Origin: Hydractinia symbiolongicarpus
Taxonomy: Eukaryota > Cnidaria > Hydrozoa > Anthoathecata > Hydractiniidae
Assembly (NCBI RefSeq): GCF_029227915.1
Contig: NC_079875.1
Coordinates: 7,566,001-7,616,000, forward strand
Reading direction: 5' to 3'
Length of the DNA stretch: 50,000 bases
Positions 1 to 13,900 of this stretch are shown here, one piece after another (positions within the stretch are counted from its first letter, which is position 1; the number at the start of each line of letters is the position of its first letter). The notes under the pieces are model-generated. The model did no database searches. It was not told the origin of the DNA and saw only the letters and a list, made by a program, of their open reading frames with translations. A program made the position numbers and the translations under genes.

Positions 1-21
1 TCTGTACTAAGCACTTAGACA

Positions 22-1262
22 AGAGTAATATTTATGTTTGAGATTTCAGCGGGAACATTCTTCAAAAAATAAAAAAAGGCTGGTCAACTGTTTTTGCTAT
101 GACATGGTAGCAAGGCATTGCAAACTGTGTTTTTATTTCAGCTAAAGTTGTGGAAAGTTATTTTTTGAAAAATATATCACACCGAAAACACCATAATGTT
201 GTGCGCCTATTTTTTGAAAAATATATTACACTGGAAACACCATAATGTTCTGCGCCTTGTCAATTTACAACATACTACACTAAAGTGCCCCACTTAAATG
301 TGTGGTACAGTTTACGGTTTTTAATAATTGCTCTTCCTGGTGTTGAACCCCAGGTAACACAGTTGCTTGTGGCTTAACCTGGTGTTTCGATGGCGGTCCC
401 TGACTAGTCTAAATATTAATGCCATGGAATCACATTTTGGATTTAGTCTATTTTGTTAATTCTAAACTGATGAACGTAGTCATAACCTTTTTGTTACTTT
501 CTCCAACTTCTATTTATTTTTTATTGTTTTTAAAATTAGTGGGATCCAATTTTTGGTCAAATCTTAGATATCTTAAATTTCATAACATTTTTAGTCATGT
601 TGCAGGTATAATAAAACATTTCAGAAATATCCTTACACCACAAACAATAATATTTAATAAGTTGATATGCTAAAACCTCTTCCTTTCTTTCTTACGAATG
701 TTAAGTATAGCATAGTATTGTTAAGTATTAATTTTCACAGATTACATTTTGTACACTCAGGGAGACCTTAATTCTAATATAATTAAAATTTTTTAAAGAT
801 CTACAGTAAGTTGCGTCACGGTAATGTATTGTTGAGAAAACATATTTCATAGAGAAGGGGGTGACCAACAAAAAAAGGTGTACGTGTAGTTATACACTAG
901 AAAAGTTTAAAGATATACTAATAACATTGAAATAATTTCAAAACTAGGTCGCAATAAGTCAAAAATTAAAACCTTAAAAGATCCAAGCAATTTGTTTGGT
1001 TGGCAACTGGCAAATGGCGTGTTAATAGGATTGGATCCCACTCTTTCACATGGTCGCTGCAACCAGAAGAAATGTTTCCACAATGATCTGATTCTGAAGT
1101 CTGATTTACGTGCATTTTTTTACCGCTTTGGGCTATTTAACATATGACTCTCGCATTGTCTGCTAACAGTAACACATTAGTTTGTTCTAGCCTAGGTATA
1201 TATAGGAAACAAAATTCCACACGAAAAAGAATCCGAAATCTTTTAGCCTGCAAGGGCTTTTC
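22..1262 (+). repeat. Dispersed repeat copy A (inverted partner at 11341-12024)
   Basis: This stretch matches the reverse complement of 11341-12024 in several long blocks. They include GAGTAATATTTA at the left, CAGGTAACACAG with GTGGCTTAACC near 352-380, TTTTGGATTTAGTCTA near 433, GGTCAAATCTTAGATATCTT near 555 and GAATCCGAAATCTTTTAGCC at 1229-1255. Copy B lacks about 400 bp matching roughly 740-1180 here. No transposase or terminal inverted repeats were recognised, so it is unclassified. It lies in an ELP1 intron and ends 34 bp before the exon at 1297. The 84-codon open frame at 419 is not convincing as a gene. Confidence 0.8.
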
Positions 1263-1296
1263 ATTAATTAATTAATATGCTTTTTATTTCTTTCAG

Positions 1297-4200
1297 CTAG
1301 AAAACTTCATATCCTTGGTAGAGCATGATTATTTAGAAGCAAATGGGAAAGAAAAAATCAAAAGTTTGCATTATCTTTTTGACCAAGAAAGTGTTTGTAT
1401 TTCGACAACTAAAGGTGACTTACTGCTATGGCAACCAGAAATGAACAATATTGAATGTGTTGGAAGTGTTGATGCAGGTTTCACATGCGCACAATGGAGT
1501 CCAGATCACGAATTACTTGTACTCACAACAGGTAGTTGTTTTTCCTTTTTGTAAATTTGCATCAGATATAATTTTTTAAAGGATTTAGATCAAATTAATT
1601 TGCTTTCACAGAGCTAAAAGCAAATCTCTTTAGAGAAACTCCATAGAAACATTTATAATAAAAACTGTAACTTGCCCTAGGAAATTAAAAAGTTATAAAT
1701 CATTAGATGAGGTTTTATTATGGACACCATATCTAACTCCAGATGATTTCACCCTAACTAATTTGATCTTTAGGAAATGACACGTTTGTTTTGATGACAA
1801 AAGATTTTGATGCAATATGTGAGCATAACCAACACTCTCAAGAGTTTGGGGAAGGTATGTGTTTCTGCTTGTGGCTTATTAATGTTTAAGAAGTATTCTC
1901 TGTACAAACACTGACACCATAGTATTTTCCACAGTAAAGCATGGTATGGTAATTCTATAGAATCAGCTATTTATTATTATAAAATGTGATGATTTGATTG
2001 GTTTATGGCTTTTTTTAACAGGGCTTTGTATGGAGCCTGACTAATTAAAATTAATAAAATAGTCATTTAAAAACATTTTATTTAAAAAAATTTCTATAGG
2101 ACCAAAAATATATACTTAAAACTGTCTTTTTCTTTCAATTCACATAAACAATGATTTAAATTTGTTTTGTGAATGTTTCGATATACGATGCTTATGTTAT
2201 GTCCATTTTTCTTTTAAGTCGCTGAAAAATATGTCTTATATGCGAATCGACAAATTAAACAACACAACGTCAAGATAGATAGATAGATGTGCATATTTTA
2301 CATGGCTAGCCTCACAAATATTGAGGAATATACCCTGTCTATTATTTCCAGGAGGGGCCATGGCCAGATGGAGAGCCCTAGAGTATTTAATGCTCATTTT
2401 GAGCTAAGCAGACCCAATTATGGCCCGCGTTCTACTAGACAACTGGCAACATCCAACGGGAAGATGGCACACTGTACGCAGTGTGCCATCTTCTTAATTT
2501 CCCCTTACATGGCTTGGGTTAACCCGGGGCTATGGTAACATTCACTCGCCCATGTTGAATCGCCGCCAAGAGGAATCGAATCCCGGTCTCCTGCACAGAG
2601 TACAAGAGCTATAACCACTAATCTACGGCACCTCAAAGACTTTAATTTAACGTCAATAGCTTAATTCAAATTTACGAAGCCATTACAATGTACTTATTAC
2701 TTAAAACAGTTGAAAATAAATCATTATGTATTGACGGGCAACATCAAAATTTAAGTTATGATTCTCTTTTCCAATGTACTCCTGCCTGAGTGGATTTTTG
2801 TTTTGTGAAGTTAAAAAAGTTTAAAATTGAATTTGAAAAGTATCAAAATCGAACATGCTGTTTTTTCTTCCCTGGTGACTTCAAAATGTTTACATAATAA
2901 AAAATTACATCAAAAAACATGAAATGCAGTTCAGTAATAAAACAGATACTGGTTTTCATGTTGTTCTGCAAAGTACAACATGATCAAGGTAACAGACCTC
3001 ACTTTCAATCTCAGGATTTGCATTTCCCAGTACAACATTATAATCTGTTATGTATCCATTTAAGAATACTTTGAATTTTGAAAATGCAAAGATTGTTTTC
3101 TTAGCAATGCCTGTTAATGTTGGTTGGGGTAAAAAGGAAACTCAATTCCATGGATCAGAAGGAAAAGAGGCAGCTCAACAAAAAGAAAACAAGGTTCAAA
3201 AGCAATTGTCTTATATGTTATGTGCACAAAAGATGCTAGTGTGTTCTGTTTATTAAATTTTTGTTACTGTTAAAAATAAACTCTTTTTTTTTTCAGGTAT
3301 CTCAAATATTGTCTTTAGACGACAAAAGAACAGAAGTATCTTGGCGTGGGGATGGGCAGTATTTCTGTATATCATCTGTCAATAGAAATGAAGGTACTTA
3401 TGGCCAATAAGGTTAAAATAACTTTTAGTTAACATCAAAGTTTTCTTTCTTTTTGCAACGTAGGAATCAATTCTTCTTTTTGTTGACTTGTTTATTAGTC
3501 CCTGATATCTCTGTGCTGACCATATTGCAGAGGTGTGTGGTCTAGTTAAACCACAGTTTGAATATATTTTTGTTTCTTAGACCGAAGGTATGTTAGGATA
3601 TATGATCGTGATGGTACCCTCCAAGCTACAAATGAAGTTTTGGAAGGACTGGAAAATTTTATTTCTTGGAGGTACAATGAGATTTTTGTGGCATAAACAT
3701 AACTTTGCAAAGAAATTTAATCAGCGTTTCTCTTAGATTTACAACTTTTGTGCTTGCTTGTTTCATTTTCAGACCTTCTGGTAACTTAATTGCAACGTCT
3801 CAACAGAAGCCGAATAAACACGATATTATTTTCTTAGAAAAGAACGGATTACAACATGGTGAATTTACATTACCGTATAACAAAGACCAAAAAGTTGTAA
3901 GTTTACAAATTTATTTTTTTGTAAAATATCTATTTTAGTCGGTTGCAAAGGCTAAAGTTATCAGAACTAACAGGAATTCTAAAGCCTGAGGAATTTAAGA
4001 ACGTTTTATTGTAATAAATGTGTGCCATAACCATTTCTTTGCAGCTAGCTTGGTACTAAATATGCTGTCATACGTATTGTACAAATTAATTTTTGTACTT
4101 TGTGTTTTAACCAATGTGGAATTTTCTTTGAAGGCATGTATCGTTTTAACAAATCTTTGAAATAAAAATGTGAACTCTAGTTATATAAAACATGTTCAAT

Positions 4201-7200
4201 TATACAGTGCTTTAATTTTTTGTTTGCTTTTTAGATTGTTGAAATGAGTTGGAATATGGATTCTGATGTATTTACATTGATATTGAGAGACACAGTGTCT
4301 GGAATGTTCTCTGGTAAGTCTGTTTATTAAGAATATGTTTCAAATGTGTTTTATATTTTTAGTCATTTTTCCATGTTTCTGTTTTTTACTACTAAGTGCT
4401 TTTCATTTTGTCTAATTCTTCTTTCTATGCCGCTTTGTAATAATTTTTGTTTGCAGTAACCCTAACAAAATATTGACTACCCTAAATATTTCGCTTGGTA
4501 AAATTGGAAAACTGGGGACAAAGATTTTTCAATAAAACTCACCAATGTCCAACCCTTAGCTTAAGCAATGATAGCCCTGTCAGTCACAGGTTTAGTGCTT
4601 ATCCTCGTGTATTTTTTTCTTTTATGTTAGGAATGATTTGTTTGTTTTTAAGATGACCAAAAACATTTTTGCCAACTGACCATAATTCTATTTTGTAACT
4701 TAGGTTAGGGCAAACAAATAATTATTTAAGCCCTATCAGATGTTATTAGTCATGTGCTGAAGTTTGATATCTGATACCTCACTCATGGACTAAAATTTTT
4801 ATGGTGGACATTCCTTTTTTGAAGATTTAAATGTTTGTCAATTTCTTTCAGTTCAACTTTGGACAGTTAATAATTATCATTGGTATTTAAAACAAGAAAT
4901 AAATACAGGTGACTCACAACCTTGTGTCACTTGGGACCCAGAAGATAGCTACAAACTTCATATATTAAAATCAGGTATTATAAATACTTACATTTTGGTC
5001 TTATATCAATCTGTCTACCAACTTGTGTTTTTCAAGCTTTTTGCTAACATGTAATTTCAATTTTATTTTTCTGATAATAATATTTTCCATGTGCTCAAAA
5101 TGGTTCCACTGCAGCTTTTTTTCAGCCATCCATCATGTTAACAGGCAAACGATGCAGGAAGTACTGATGTGGAAAATATGTACAATGGGAGAACTCTCAG
5201 CAATTTTTTCCACAAGCCAACAAATAGTTTCTACCATAGTAGCTGTGCGCTTTACTCCACCTGATCCAAAAATTTCAAGTCCCTTGTAAAAATTCTCTCT
5301 AATTTGAATTTTATATGTAGTTTTACCATGAACCATAAACTGGTCATTATGATACCGTCATGTTTTGAATTCAGAACCCTTCCTTTAATGTTTGCGTAAA
5401 ACAAGTTGCTGTGAAACTTGTTTTACGAAGAGTTTTAAAGAGTTAAGTTAGTCAAGAGACTTCTCATAAAGCAAGCTAAAGCTTAAGTATAAAGTTTTTT
5501 TGAACTTAAAATAGGAAGATTTAATTAAAAAAAAGAAACGCGTTGCTTCATTTATTTTTAATCTGCAGTGTGACCAAAATTAAAAAACCCATCTTTCAAT
5601 AATTCGAATCTCTCTCTAATTCAAATTTTAGTCTTTCCCAATGGGATTCAAAATAAAAAGAAATAGAGGGAGAGAGAGAGTTAACTATAATTTATTCAAT
5701 ACGGTAGCTGGATCACTATTTTGTGCTAAAAATACATGAAATAGAGTTACCATCTAATGCATGTAATATGTATGTTGGATGAACCTGTCATTTTGGGAAA
5801 ATCTACTCATTTAAGCAACCTTCTGAAATCAGAGTATGTTTTGCGTTGATGAGATTCTCACTACGCGGTAAAGAGTTGTTTTTTCCCTTTTTCAGATGGT
5901 ATTTACATGCAACATATTTATAAATATGACATCATTCAAAGCATGGGAGAAGACCACTTGTCCATGGTGGCTGTTATTGATGGAAGTAGGTTTTATTTAT
6001 CATTCTTTTTTTTAATGTTTTTATTATGGTTACGCAGGACGAATTTTTGGACATAAAATCTTGTCATTCAAGAAATCGTTTAAACGAAAAGTATTTATAT
6101 TAAAAAATTATAGATTTTGTATCCTCTGTTGCTGATTTTTTTTACTGCATTGTTTCGTTGACCAGCTTAATTTTTTTCATAAATTAAATTCAATCTTGTA
6201 TAGTTATTAAGTACAGGTAACAAAATATTAAAATAACCAAACACACAGTTCATTAAAAAAATTTTTTTTTTGTAGTGAAATTATTGCTTACACCGTTTAA
6301 GAAAATGATCCTTCCACCACCCATGGCTGCACATACTATCAATCTAGACTGTTCAATAAACCTTGTTGCATTTGGTGTTGACACAACCAGACACGACATT
6401 ATCACACAAGTCTCTGATAGCAGCTTTTATCTTATGAAATACACCGAAGAGAATGCTTACGACAAGCCGATCAAACTGCAATCTCGTGACGAGTTAATGT
6501 CATGCTGTTTAAGGTGTATAGTCTGGCTAAAAGAAAATCTTATCGCCGCACTTGTGGATGACACAGAGGGGAATTATGTTCTCTTTTTGAGTCTTTCTGA
6601 GGAAAACAGCAAAGTTTGTTTAAATATTAGGTGAGATGTAATAATGGTATGAAAGCCTTATGGGCATTTTTTAGGTGTTCTTGCTGTTAGTTATGTCATG
6701 GTCTTATCATTGTGTATACTTTGAACCAAATACTCTTCGAAATAACATACAGAGAAGTGTAGCAACGAAATCTTTGACGGGAGTAATGCTCTTCTTAAAT
6801 CTAGACAAAGAATCGCCAAAATCATCAGCTTCTGTGGTGATATTAGATTTATTTTCTGATTATACCAAAATGATCTTGTGTTTTAGTTCTAAACTGCGAG
6901 TGACTGAAAACCTCATTATGTTGTTTCGAAGTGAAGATTCTCAACAATGCCTTTTAGCACAAGATTGGCGAGGGCACATCTTAAGAATAAATCAAGGTAG
7001 TGGAACTTCCAATTTCGTTCATTTTTTTTGTTGTCTGCAATGACTAATTCAGTAAGGATTCGAATACTTCTCATACTGACTTTACGTGATGTAGTGGGGA
7101 TGCTTGTACGTAACTGTACACGTCAGTAATGGAAATTTTTAAAAAAGCATCCAGTGGAAAACAAGGTAAAAAAGTGATCTCTGAATGTATGCTAATCGTA

Positions 7201-7941
7201 AATGTGTGTGTAACATAGTTCTGTTTTCATCTTAGAGTCATACACTGTCACCGATTGCTCGCTTCCACAAGGTTGCTCTCGTGTAGCGTGCACAAAATTT
7301 AATGGCGAAGATATAGCTTTTGGTTTGACAAAGCATCATCGTTTGTTCATGAATAAAAAAGAGGTACATCTACGAGGACATGCATTTCCGTAATGCTTAA
7401 GTGTGGGTTTCATTTGATACTTCTTTGTCTGTGTTTTTTAGATAGCTAGCAATTGTACATCGTTTTTATTGCACGAGGAGTTTCTTTTGCTAACAACACA
7501 TAGTCACACATTGAGGAGTGTTTACCTTAATTCACTTGCGAAAGGTGAGTTTTATAGATTATAAAAATATTTTACTTTGTTTAACATTTTTGTAAATAAA
7601 AAAGGGGTTATGTATTAATTGAGACAAGGAAAACAATTAAAACATGTTCTTCTTTATAGCTATTAGCTAATCATCCAATTTTGACATTTCAAGAAAACAT
7701 AGGATGGTGGTATAAGCATTCAAGTTCGGCTTTGTTTAGTTTTATGACATCCAAAGAATTGAAAGCGATTTAATTGTTTCGAGATTAATCACCAATTGAA
7801 TATTTGGACATTTTCTTGTCATTTTTAGTCACAAAGCTGGATGATGAATGCACGTATTGTGTTGATGAAGCTGTTCGACGTGTTGAGAGAGGTTCAAAAC
7901 TTGTCACTGCCGTACATCAAGGAACAGCAGTCGTGTTGCAG
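1297..7941 (+). other. ELP1: ELP1 N-terminal WD40 beta-propeller exons
   Basis: Fourteen exons: 1297-1531, 1774-1854, 3105-3193, 3297-3393, 3581-3671, 3773-3896, 4235-4313, 4852-4974, 5896-5985, 6276-6630, 6887-6996, 7236-7363, 7442-7544 and 7829-7941. Together they encode the tandem beta-propellers that in known Elongator structures contact ELP3 and ELP2. Conserved pieces seen include [15 protein letters not shown] (exon 3105), [12 protein letters not shown] (3297), [12 protein letters not shown] across the 3671/3773 junction, [10 protein letters not shown] (3773), VAVIDG (5896) and LLTTHSHT (7442). The start of exon 6887 was chosen because the preceding AG gives the right phase and residues; open sequence upstream (6675-6886) does not match the family. 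Confidence 0.88.
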
Positions 7942-10900
7942 GTAACTCCACATTCTAACTTTACTGTACTTGTTATTGTGCCTCTTTCTTTAAGTCTAAG
8001 CAAGCAGTTACCACCTATTTATTTTTTAATTTTTTTGAAGTACGAAGTGTTGTTTTGTGCATCCCTTGTCAACTTGATAAACCCTCCCAACTTGCTCTTC
8101 CCAATTTGTTTCTCCCAAAGGGGTGTTTGTTTGACCACTTACTTTTTTTATCTAAACTTCAAGGTACAGCAGGATCGACATTGACAACATTGAAATTTGA
8201 AACTACATGTTTTTAAGTAGCTTTTAACACTAGTGATGATGTGAAATAAAAAACCCAGGTAAACCGTTTACTAAAAAAAAGTCAGGTATTGAATCATAAC
8301 TTTTTTTCGTAGATGCCACGTGGTAATTTGGAATGTATTCATCCACGTGCATTAGTTGTTAGTTGCCTGCAGAAGTTATTAAACAAGTATGCAGTCCATA
8401 TTTATTTTAACCAACCTGTATTTTTGTCCTATAAAAAGTAACATTCTTTTGCTGTTGACTATGTCAGACTTCAAAAAAAGTCTTCAAATTATTTTTTGGT
8501 AAAGTTAAAGTATCTTACTGTGAATTTGATTTTTTTTTTATTTCGGCATAAAATTTTTATTTCAAATACGCTGCTTTTTTGGTGCATGCATTGTGCTCCT
8601 ACATTTCTGGTGTATAATTTGAACACAAAAGTTGTCTTTTTCCAATGTTGAAAACTTTATTTAGTTTGAATTATGAGAAAGCGTTTGAAGTGATGAGACG
8701 GAATCGAATTAATTTGAATCTAATCTATGATCACAACCCCAAGGTTAGTTTTGACTTTTATTATTAACAGCCTGTTTATGGTTCGGATAAGGTATGCTTA
8801 TCGGAATAACGTATGCTTATCGAAAAACGTATGCTTATCGGATAATGTATGTTTTTCGAATAACGTATGCTTATCACATAACATATGTTTTTCGAATAAC
8901 GTATGCTTATCAAAAAACTTATGCTTATCGGATAACATATGTTTTTCGAATAACGTATGCTTATTGCATAACGTATGTTTTTCGAATAACGTATGCTTAT
9001 CGAAAAACGTATTCTTATCGGATAACGTATGTTTTTCGAATAACGTATGCTTATCGCATAACGTATGTTTTTTGAATAACGTATGCTTATCGGATAATGT
9101 AAGTTTTTCAAATAACGTAGGCTTGTCAAATAACGTATGCTTATCGAAATAACATATGTTTTTCAGAATAACGTATCCTTATTGGAATGACGTATGCTTT
9201 GGAAATAACAAGTCACCATTACATGACTATAATTTTTGTTATGTCAAGTGTGTGATACGAATATCAAAGTAAATTAAAATGAGTGTGATGTAATATTCTT
9301 CTCTGTTTCGCCAATTTATAAAATTGGAAATTAGTTTCTTTAACAGCGACTTTTATAGACTTCTCGTTTCGAGTATAACTATGTTAAGGAGAGACGTGGA
9401 AAAAATATGTGAAAAAAAAACAAAGCGAAATTATTGTTTTCTAACTTAATTAAACATTTTCCAAACAAGGACAGATATTTTGCAATTCACTCTATTACCG
9501 GCTCGTTTGGAATTAAAATTCGCTTCAGACAAAAAAGTAGCTGTCCTAGCGTTACTATGTCGCAATTTTAATAAAAATGTGCATATTATAATAAATATTT
9601 CATTCCGCATTTTGTGGTCATTCCTGTGGTTATTCACAAACTTTAATTCCATAAACTTTTTTTTTTAATTAATTTCTACTCTTAGGATGCTTAAAATAAG
9701 CGACTTCTCTTATTTATTTTAGCTTTTTCTGGAAAACGTGAATAAGTTTATCAAAGACATTCCTACCATAAATTACTTGAATTTGTTTTTAGCTGACTTA
9801 ACGTAAGTTTTTACAATCTACTAGATTTCTTTGATTGCAAACAAAATGTGTTTCTTTTTAAGTTTTGTTTTCTTTGTTATGTACAGACCCGAAAATGTTT
9901 GCTTTGCTTGCGTGTGTTCTCTGTTATGTACAGGCCTGAAGATGTTCGCTCTACTTGTGTTTGTTCTCTGTTATGTACAGGCCCAAGATGTTTGCTCTAC
10001 TTGTGTTTGTTCTCTGTTATGTGCAGGCCCGAAGATGTTTGCTCTACTTCTGTTTTTTCTCTGTTATGTACAGACTTGAAGACGTTTGCTTCACTTATGT
10101 TATTTCTCTGTTATGTACAGGCCCGAAGATGTGTGCTCCACGTTATATTTTCCTTTCTATCAACATGGAGAAGTTGCAACTGATGCGTAAGTAATATTGT
10201 ATTAATGTCTTTAGTTTTTAGAATGACAAAAGATCTGCGTAAACATGTCACGTCTAGTCAATGATATAAGTGTTTTGAAATTATAGCTGTATATGTTGGT
10301 ATATACAAAGTGTATCCTAGCACAATTAAAACTTTTTGTTAAGCTGTGCAAGAACCACAGTCTGTAAACTAAACCTAATATGTTAATACTCTTTTATGCT
10401 GGTAAAGGTTTAAAAGCTCTATTACAAGGGCACCAAACAGTTAAATATCGTTATTCTCTTTTGCTATTTTTTGCTATTTTTTAGTAATCGAAAAAAGACT
10501 TCTTCCACCAAAGTAGACATAGTTTGTCAGGCTGTAAGAGATGCTATTGAGCGGTCTGGTAATGAGAAGTAAGTTATATATTTTTTGGACATTTTAGAAA
10601 CTCACAATTCACCGTATTTGTAGATTTAAAATCTTTACCACCAGACTATTCAGATTAATAAATGAGATAGTAATGTCAATAGATTTGCTTCTCTCCACCT
10701 TCCCCTCTTTCAAATCAGCATCCGTTATCAGTAAAATAAAATATGGCGCCCGGGCAGTCATTTGATTGCAAAAAAGACCTTTTTCAGTATCCATTTTGCT
10801 CCGCGAAATATGCATGCGAAAATGCAGAATAACATGAAAACGAGAAGGAAAGGAGGGGACAGTAAAGAGTTTTTGACATCAAGAATACAAAAAAGGTAGA

Positions 10901-13900
10901 TTTTTTATCACATTTTCACAAGTATTTTTTCCAGGGTTGTAGCTATAGCTTAGCTGCATGAGTAAAAGTATAAAATAATATACTTTTTCTTATAAGAATT
11001 TAAATGTAAACGTACTTAATGTTTGTCAATATCTCAGTCTAAATGTTCTTAAAAACCAGGTCCTTTGTCCAGATATTTTGTTTTTCGTTTACATGAAATA
11101 GGATACATACCAGCAACATCACCATTTGGTAAAGAGCTTGAAATTTCACGTTTGTTTGGAACAAGTGAGTCAGCCAACTAGCTAAGCTACTCATATATTC
11201 AAAGCTAGCTAATACCTTGTTCATTTAACACCAAGAATAATAAACAAAAAGCATTAGAACGGCCCAATGATATATGCTATTATCCCATATTATCAGCAAA
11301 TGTTAATAACAGTCTGTATGTCAAATTAATGTGGCAATGAAAAGCCCTTGCAGGCTAAAAGATTCGGATTCTTATTCATGTGCAAGTTTGTTCCCTATGC
11401 CTAGGTCGCCAGTAGCCTGTTTTGTACAGAACTTTTACAATGTTGTTCCGTTTTTTGAAAAATGTACAAAAAAGTGATTTGTGAAAATTAATACTTTAAC
11501 AACACCGCCATACACTTAACATTCATAAGAACGAAACGAAGACTTTTTAGCATATCAATTTATTACATATTATTGCTTGTGGTGTAGCGATATTTTGGAA
11601 ATGTTTTATTAAACCTGCGACATGACTAAAATCTTTATCAAGTTTAAGATATCTAAGATTTGACCATAAAGTTGGATCCTACAAGTTTAAAAACAAAAAA
11701 AGAAATAGAAGTAGGCGAAAGAAACAAAAAGGTTTAATTAACAATAGAGACTAAATCCAAAATGGCATTCCGTGGTATTAACATTTAGGCAAGGCGGGCA
11801 ACCTGGAGTCGAAACGCTGGGTTAAGCCACAAGTAGCTGTGTTACCTGGTTTTGAACGCCTGAAAGAGCGATTAATAAGAAATGTAAACTGTGCCGCTGT
11901 ATAATATTTAAAAAAAAAATAACTTTTCACAATTTTAGCTAAAATAAAAACAGTTTACTGTTGGCCAACCTTTTTATTTTTCAGAGAATGTTCACGCTAA
12001 AAGTTAAAAAATAAATATTACTCTGGGCTGAGGGATTCATAAAGGCAAACAATGATACATATCCATATAGGCATAATACCCTTTTTTGCAAAAACACTTT
12101 ATTGCAACTTTTAAATTAAAACACGGGAGAAACAGCCTGTCTTTACCCTGTCCAGCTAAAAAAAATCACTCAGCAATTCTATTTTGCAGAGTAAGTTTTC
12201 ATGACACTAATAAAAGGTGTCGCTACCTACTAACTGCATTTAGCATAAGAAATATTGATTAAGAATTTTGTTGTAGCTAGCCAAACTGCATTTGGCTACT
12301 TTTACTCTTCAGCCAGAAGTAGCTAAAGAGCTAGCTAGAAGAGAGCCACAATCCCAACATAAAAATAAATAATAATAAACCAAACTTTAAAGTAATCAAA
12401 ATAAATATGGCTAGCTACAGCTAACTGGCTTCAGCAGGATGCTGCATTGAAATCTACGTTAGCTAGCTAAAATCTTGAAATTGGTTTGTTTCAGATTTAC
12501 ACATGCCTAGAAAACGTGATGATATTTTCATTTTAACATGTGAAAACATAGACACAATGAAGAGAATATCTTAAACGTTGATAGAACTGAGATTTAGGGA
12601 GTTAAATAATTATACTAACCCAATCAAATATTCTAATTCGCAGCACGACTCGTACCTTAAGCCTTAGAGCTCGGTTTAGTTGAACAAAATCCGCCTGGTT
12701 AAAAACATAACTGGAAACGAAAATTTGGGAAGAAGTATCTAGCATAGCTCATCAAATAATATTAAAATAACAGTCTATAACAATATTTGTGATCAAATTC
12801 GTAACGCGTCTTCATTCTTTTCCCAACTTAACGAATTTCAAGATACGCACACAGCTGGAGTAGCGCTGGGACGCGGGGTCAGGTCGGAATTCAAATGTCG
12901 TGACGTTACAGCAATTGGTTAAAAAATCGGTCATAGAAGAAAAAGAAGAAAAAGACCGCCCGTTTTAATAAGATCTCGTATGTAATCCGAAATCTTAAAT
13001 ATAGGAAGTAAACAAACCATATCTGGACTTCTTTACTGCAAACCTAAAATTTGCTCATAACTAATCTCATTTTCATGTTATTCGGTATTTTGGTATGTAT
13101 ATTCCGCGGAACGAAAATGGATATGGAAATAGGTCTATTAGAACTAATAGGAGACTAATATCTCATTAAAAACATTAATTTCTTTCTTTGTCGTATTTTT
13201 CAATAATTTCTTGACGCCTAATTCTTGAATTTAAACAATGAGGAAGAATGACGAGGGACTAACAAACACAACCCGATTGGTAAATTTTAATTTTTCTTGC
13301 TCATACGAAGTGAAGACGCCTCTCTAGAAACACACTATATTTGTCCTGCAAGTGTTTGCGGAGGTTTCATGGTGAGAGTTATCTTCTTACCTTCTTTTCT
13401 AAGTTGAAAATTTATTTAGATATTTTCTCGCATTATTAACAACCTATGCAAAACAGTCATCACCCGATCTAGAAATGGTATTAATGAAAATAAAACACTT
13501 AAAAGGTAATTTAACAAATTATTTTTAAATAAACATAAATTATTTTCTCTCTCTTTATAAAACAGCGTTATGATAGTATTATTTGGTGCCCTTGTAATTA
13601 GCAAAGATATTGATAGGGGCTGCTTAAGGAATATGGGATTCATGTTTACAGATTGTCGTTCCATACTTTTAAATCTATAACATACATTGGCTGGCATAAA
13701 TAAGTAACAAAACGTCGTTGAGGATTCCATCCTAAAAGCTGTCTATTTACATTACTCGTTACTATATACATTTAAAGTGCACCCGACTGGAAACTCAAAT
13801 TTTCAAGCTTATGATCACAAGTTGACAGCGCTACCACTACACTGTCTTCATACATCTTATTCGTGTGCAGTCTAGTTTTCTAGTTGCCCAAGGAATAATG

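Noticed and set aside
5395-5427. 13-bp hairpin CGTAAAACAAGTT/AACTTGTTTTACG
   Set aside because: It is a real inverted repeat, but short and AT-rich; no context makes it more than chance in this DNA.
8727-9152. Long open frames on both strands with repeating protein sequence
   Set aside because: They are a product of the 18-bp satellite, whose period is a multiple of 3; the region lies in an ELP1 intron.
10621-10671. Candidate for the missing ELP1 exon ([16 protein letters not shown])
   Set aside because: The phase works, but the residues do not resemble the family segment and the acceptor is weak.
12273-12366. Open stretch [20 protein letters not shown] after a TTGTAG acceptor
   Set aside because: It is AGCTA-rich low-complexity sequence; the phase needed for ELP1 gives an immediate stop.
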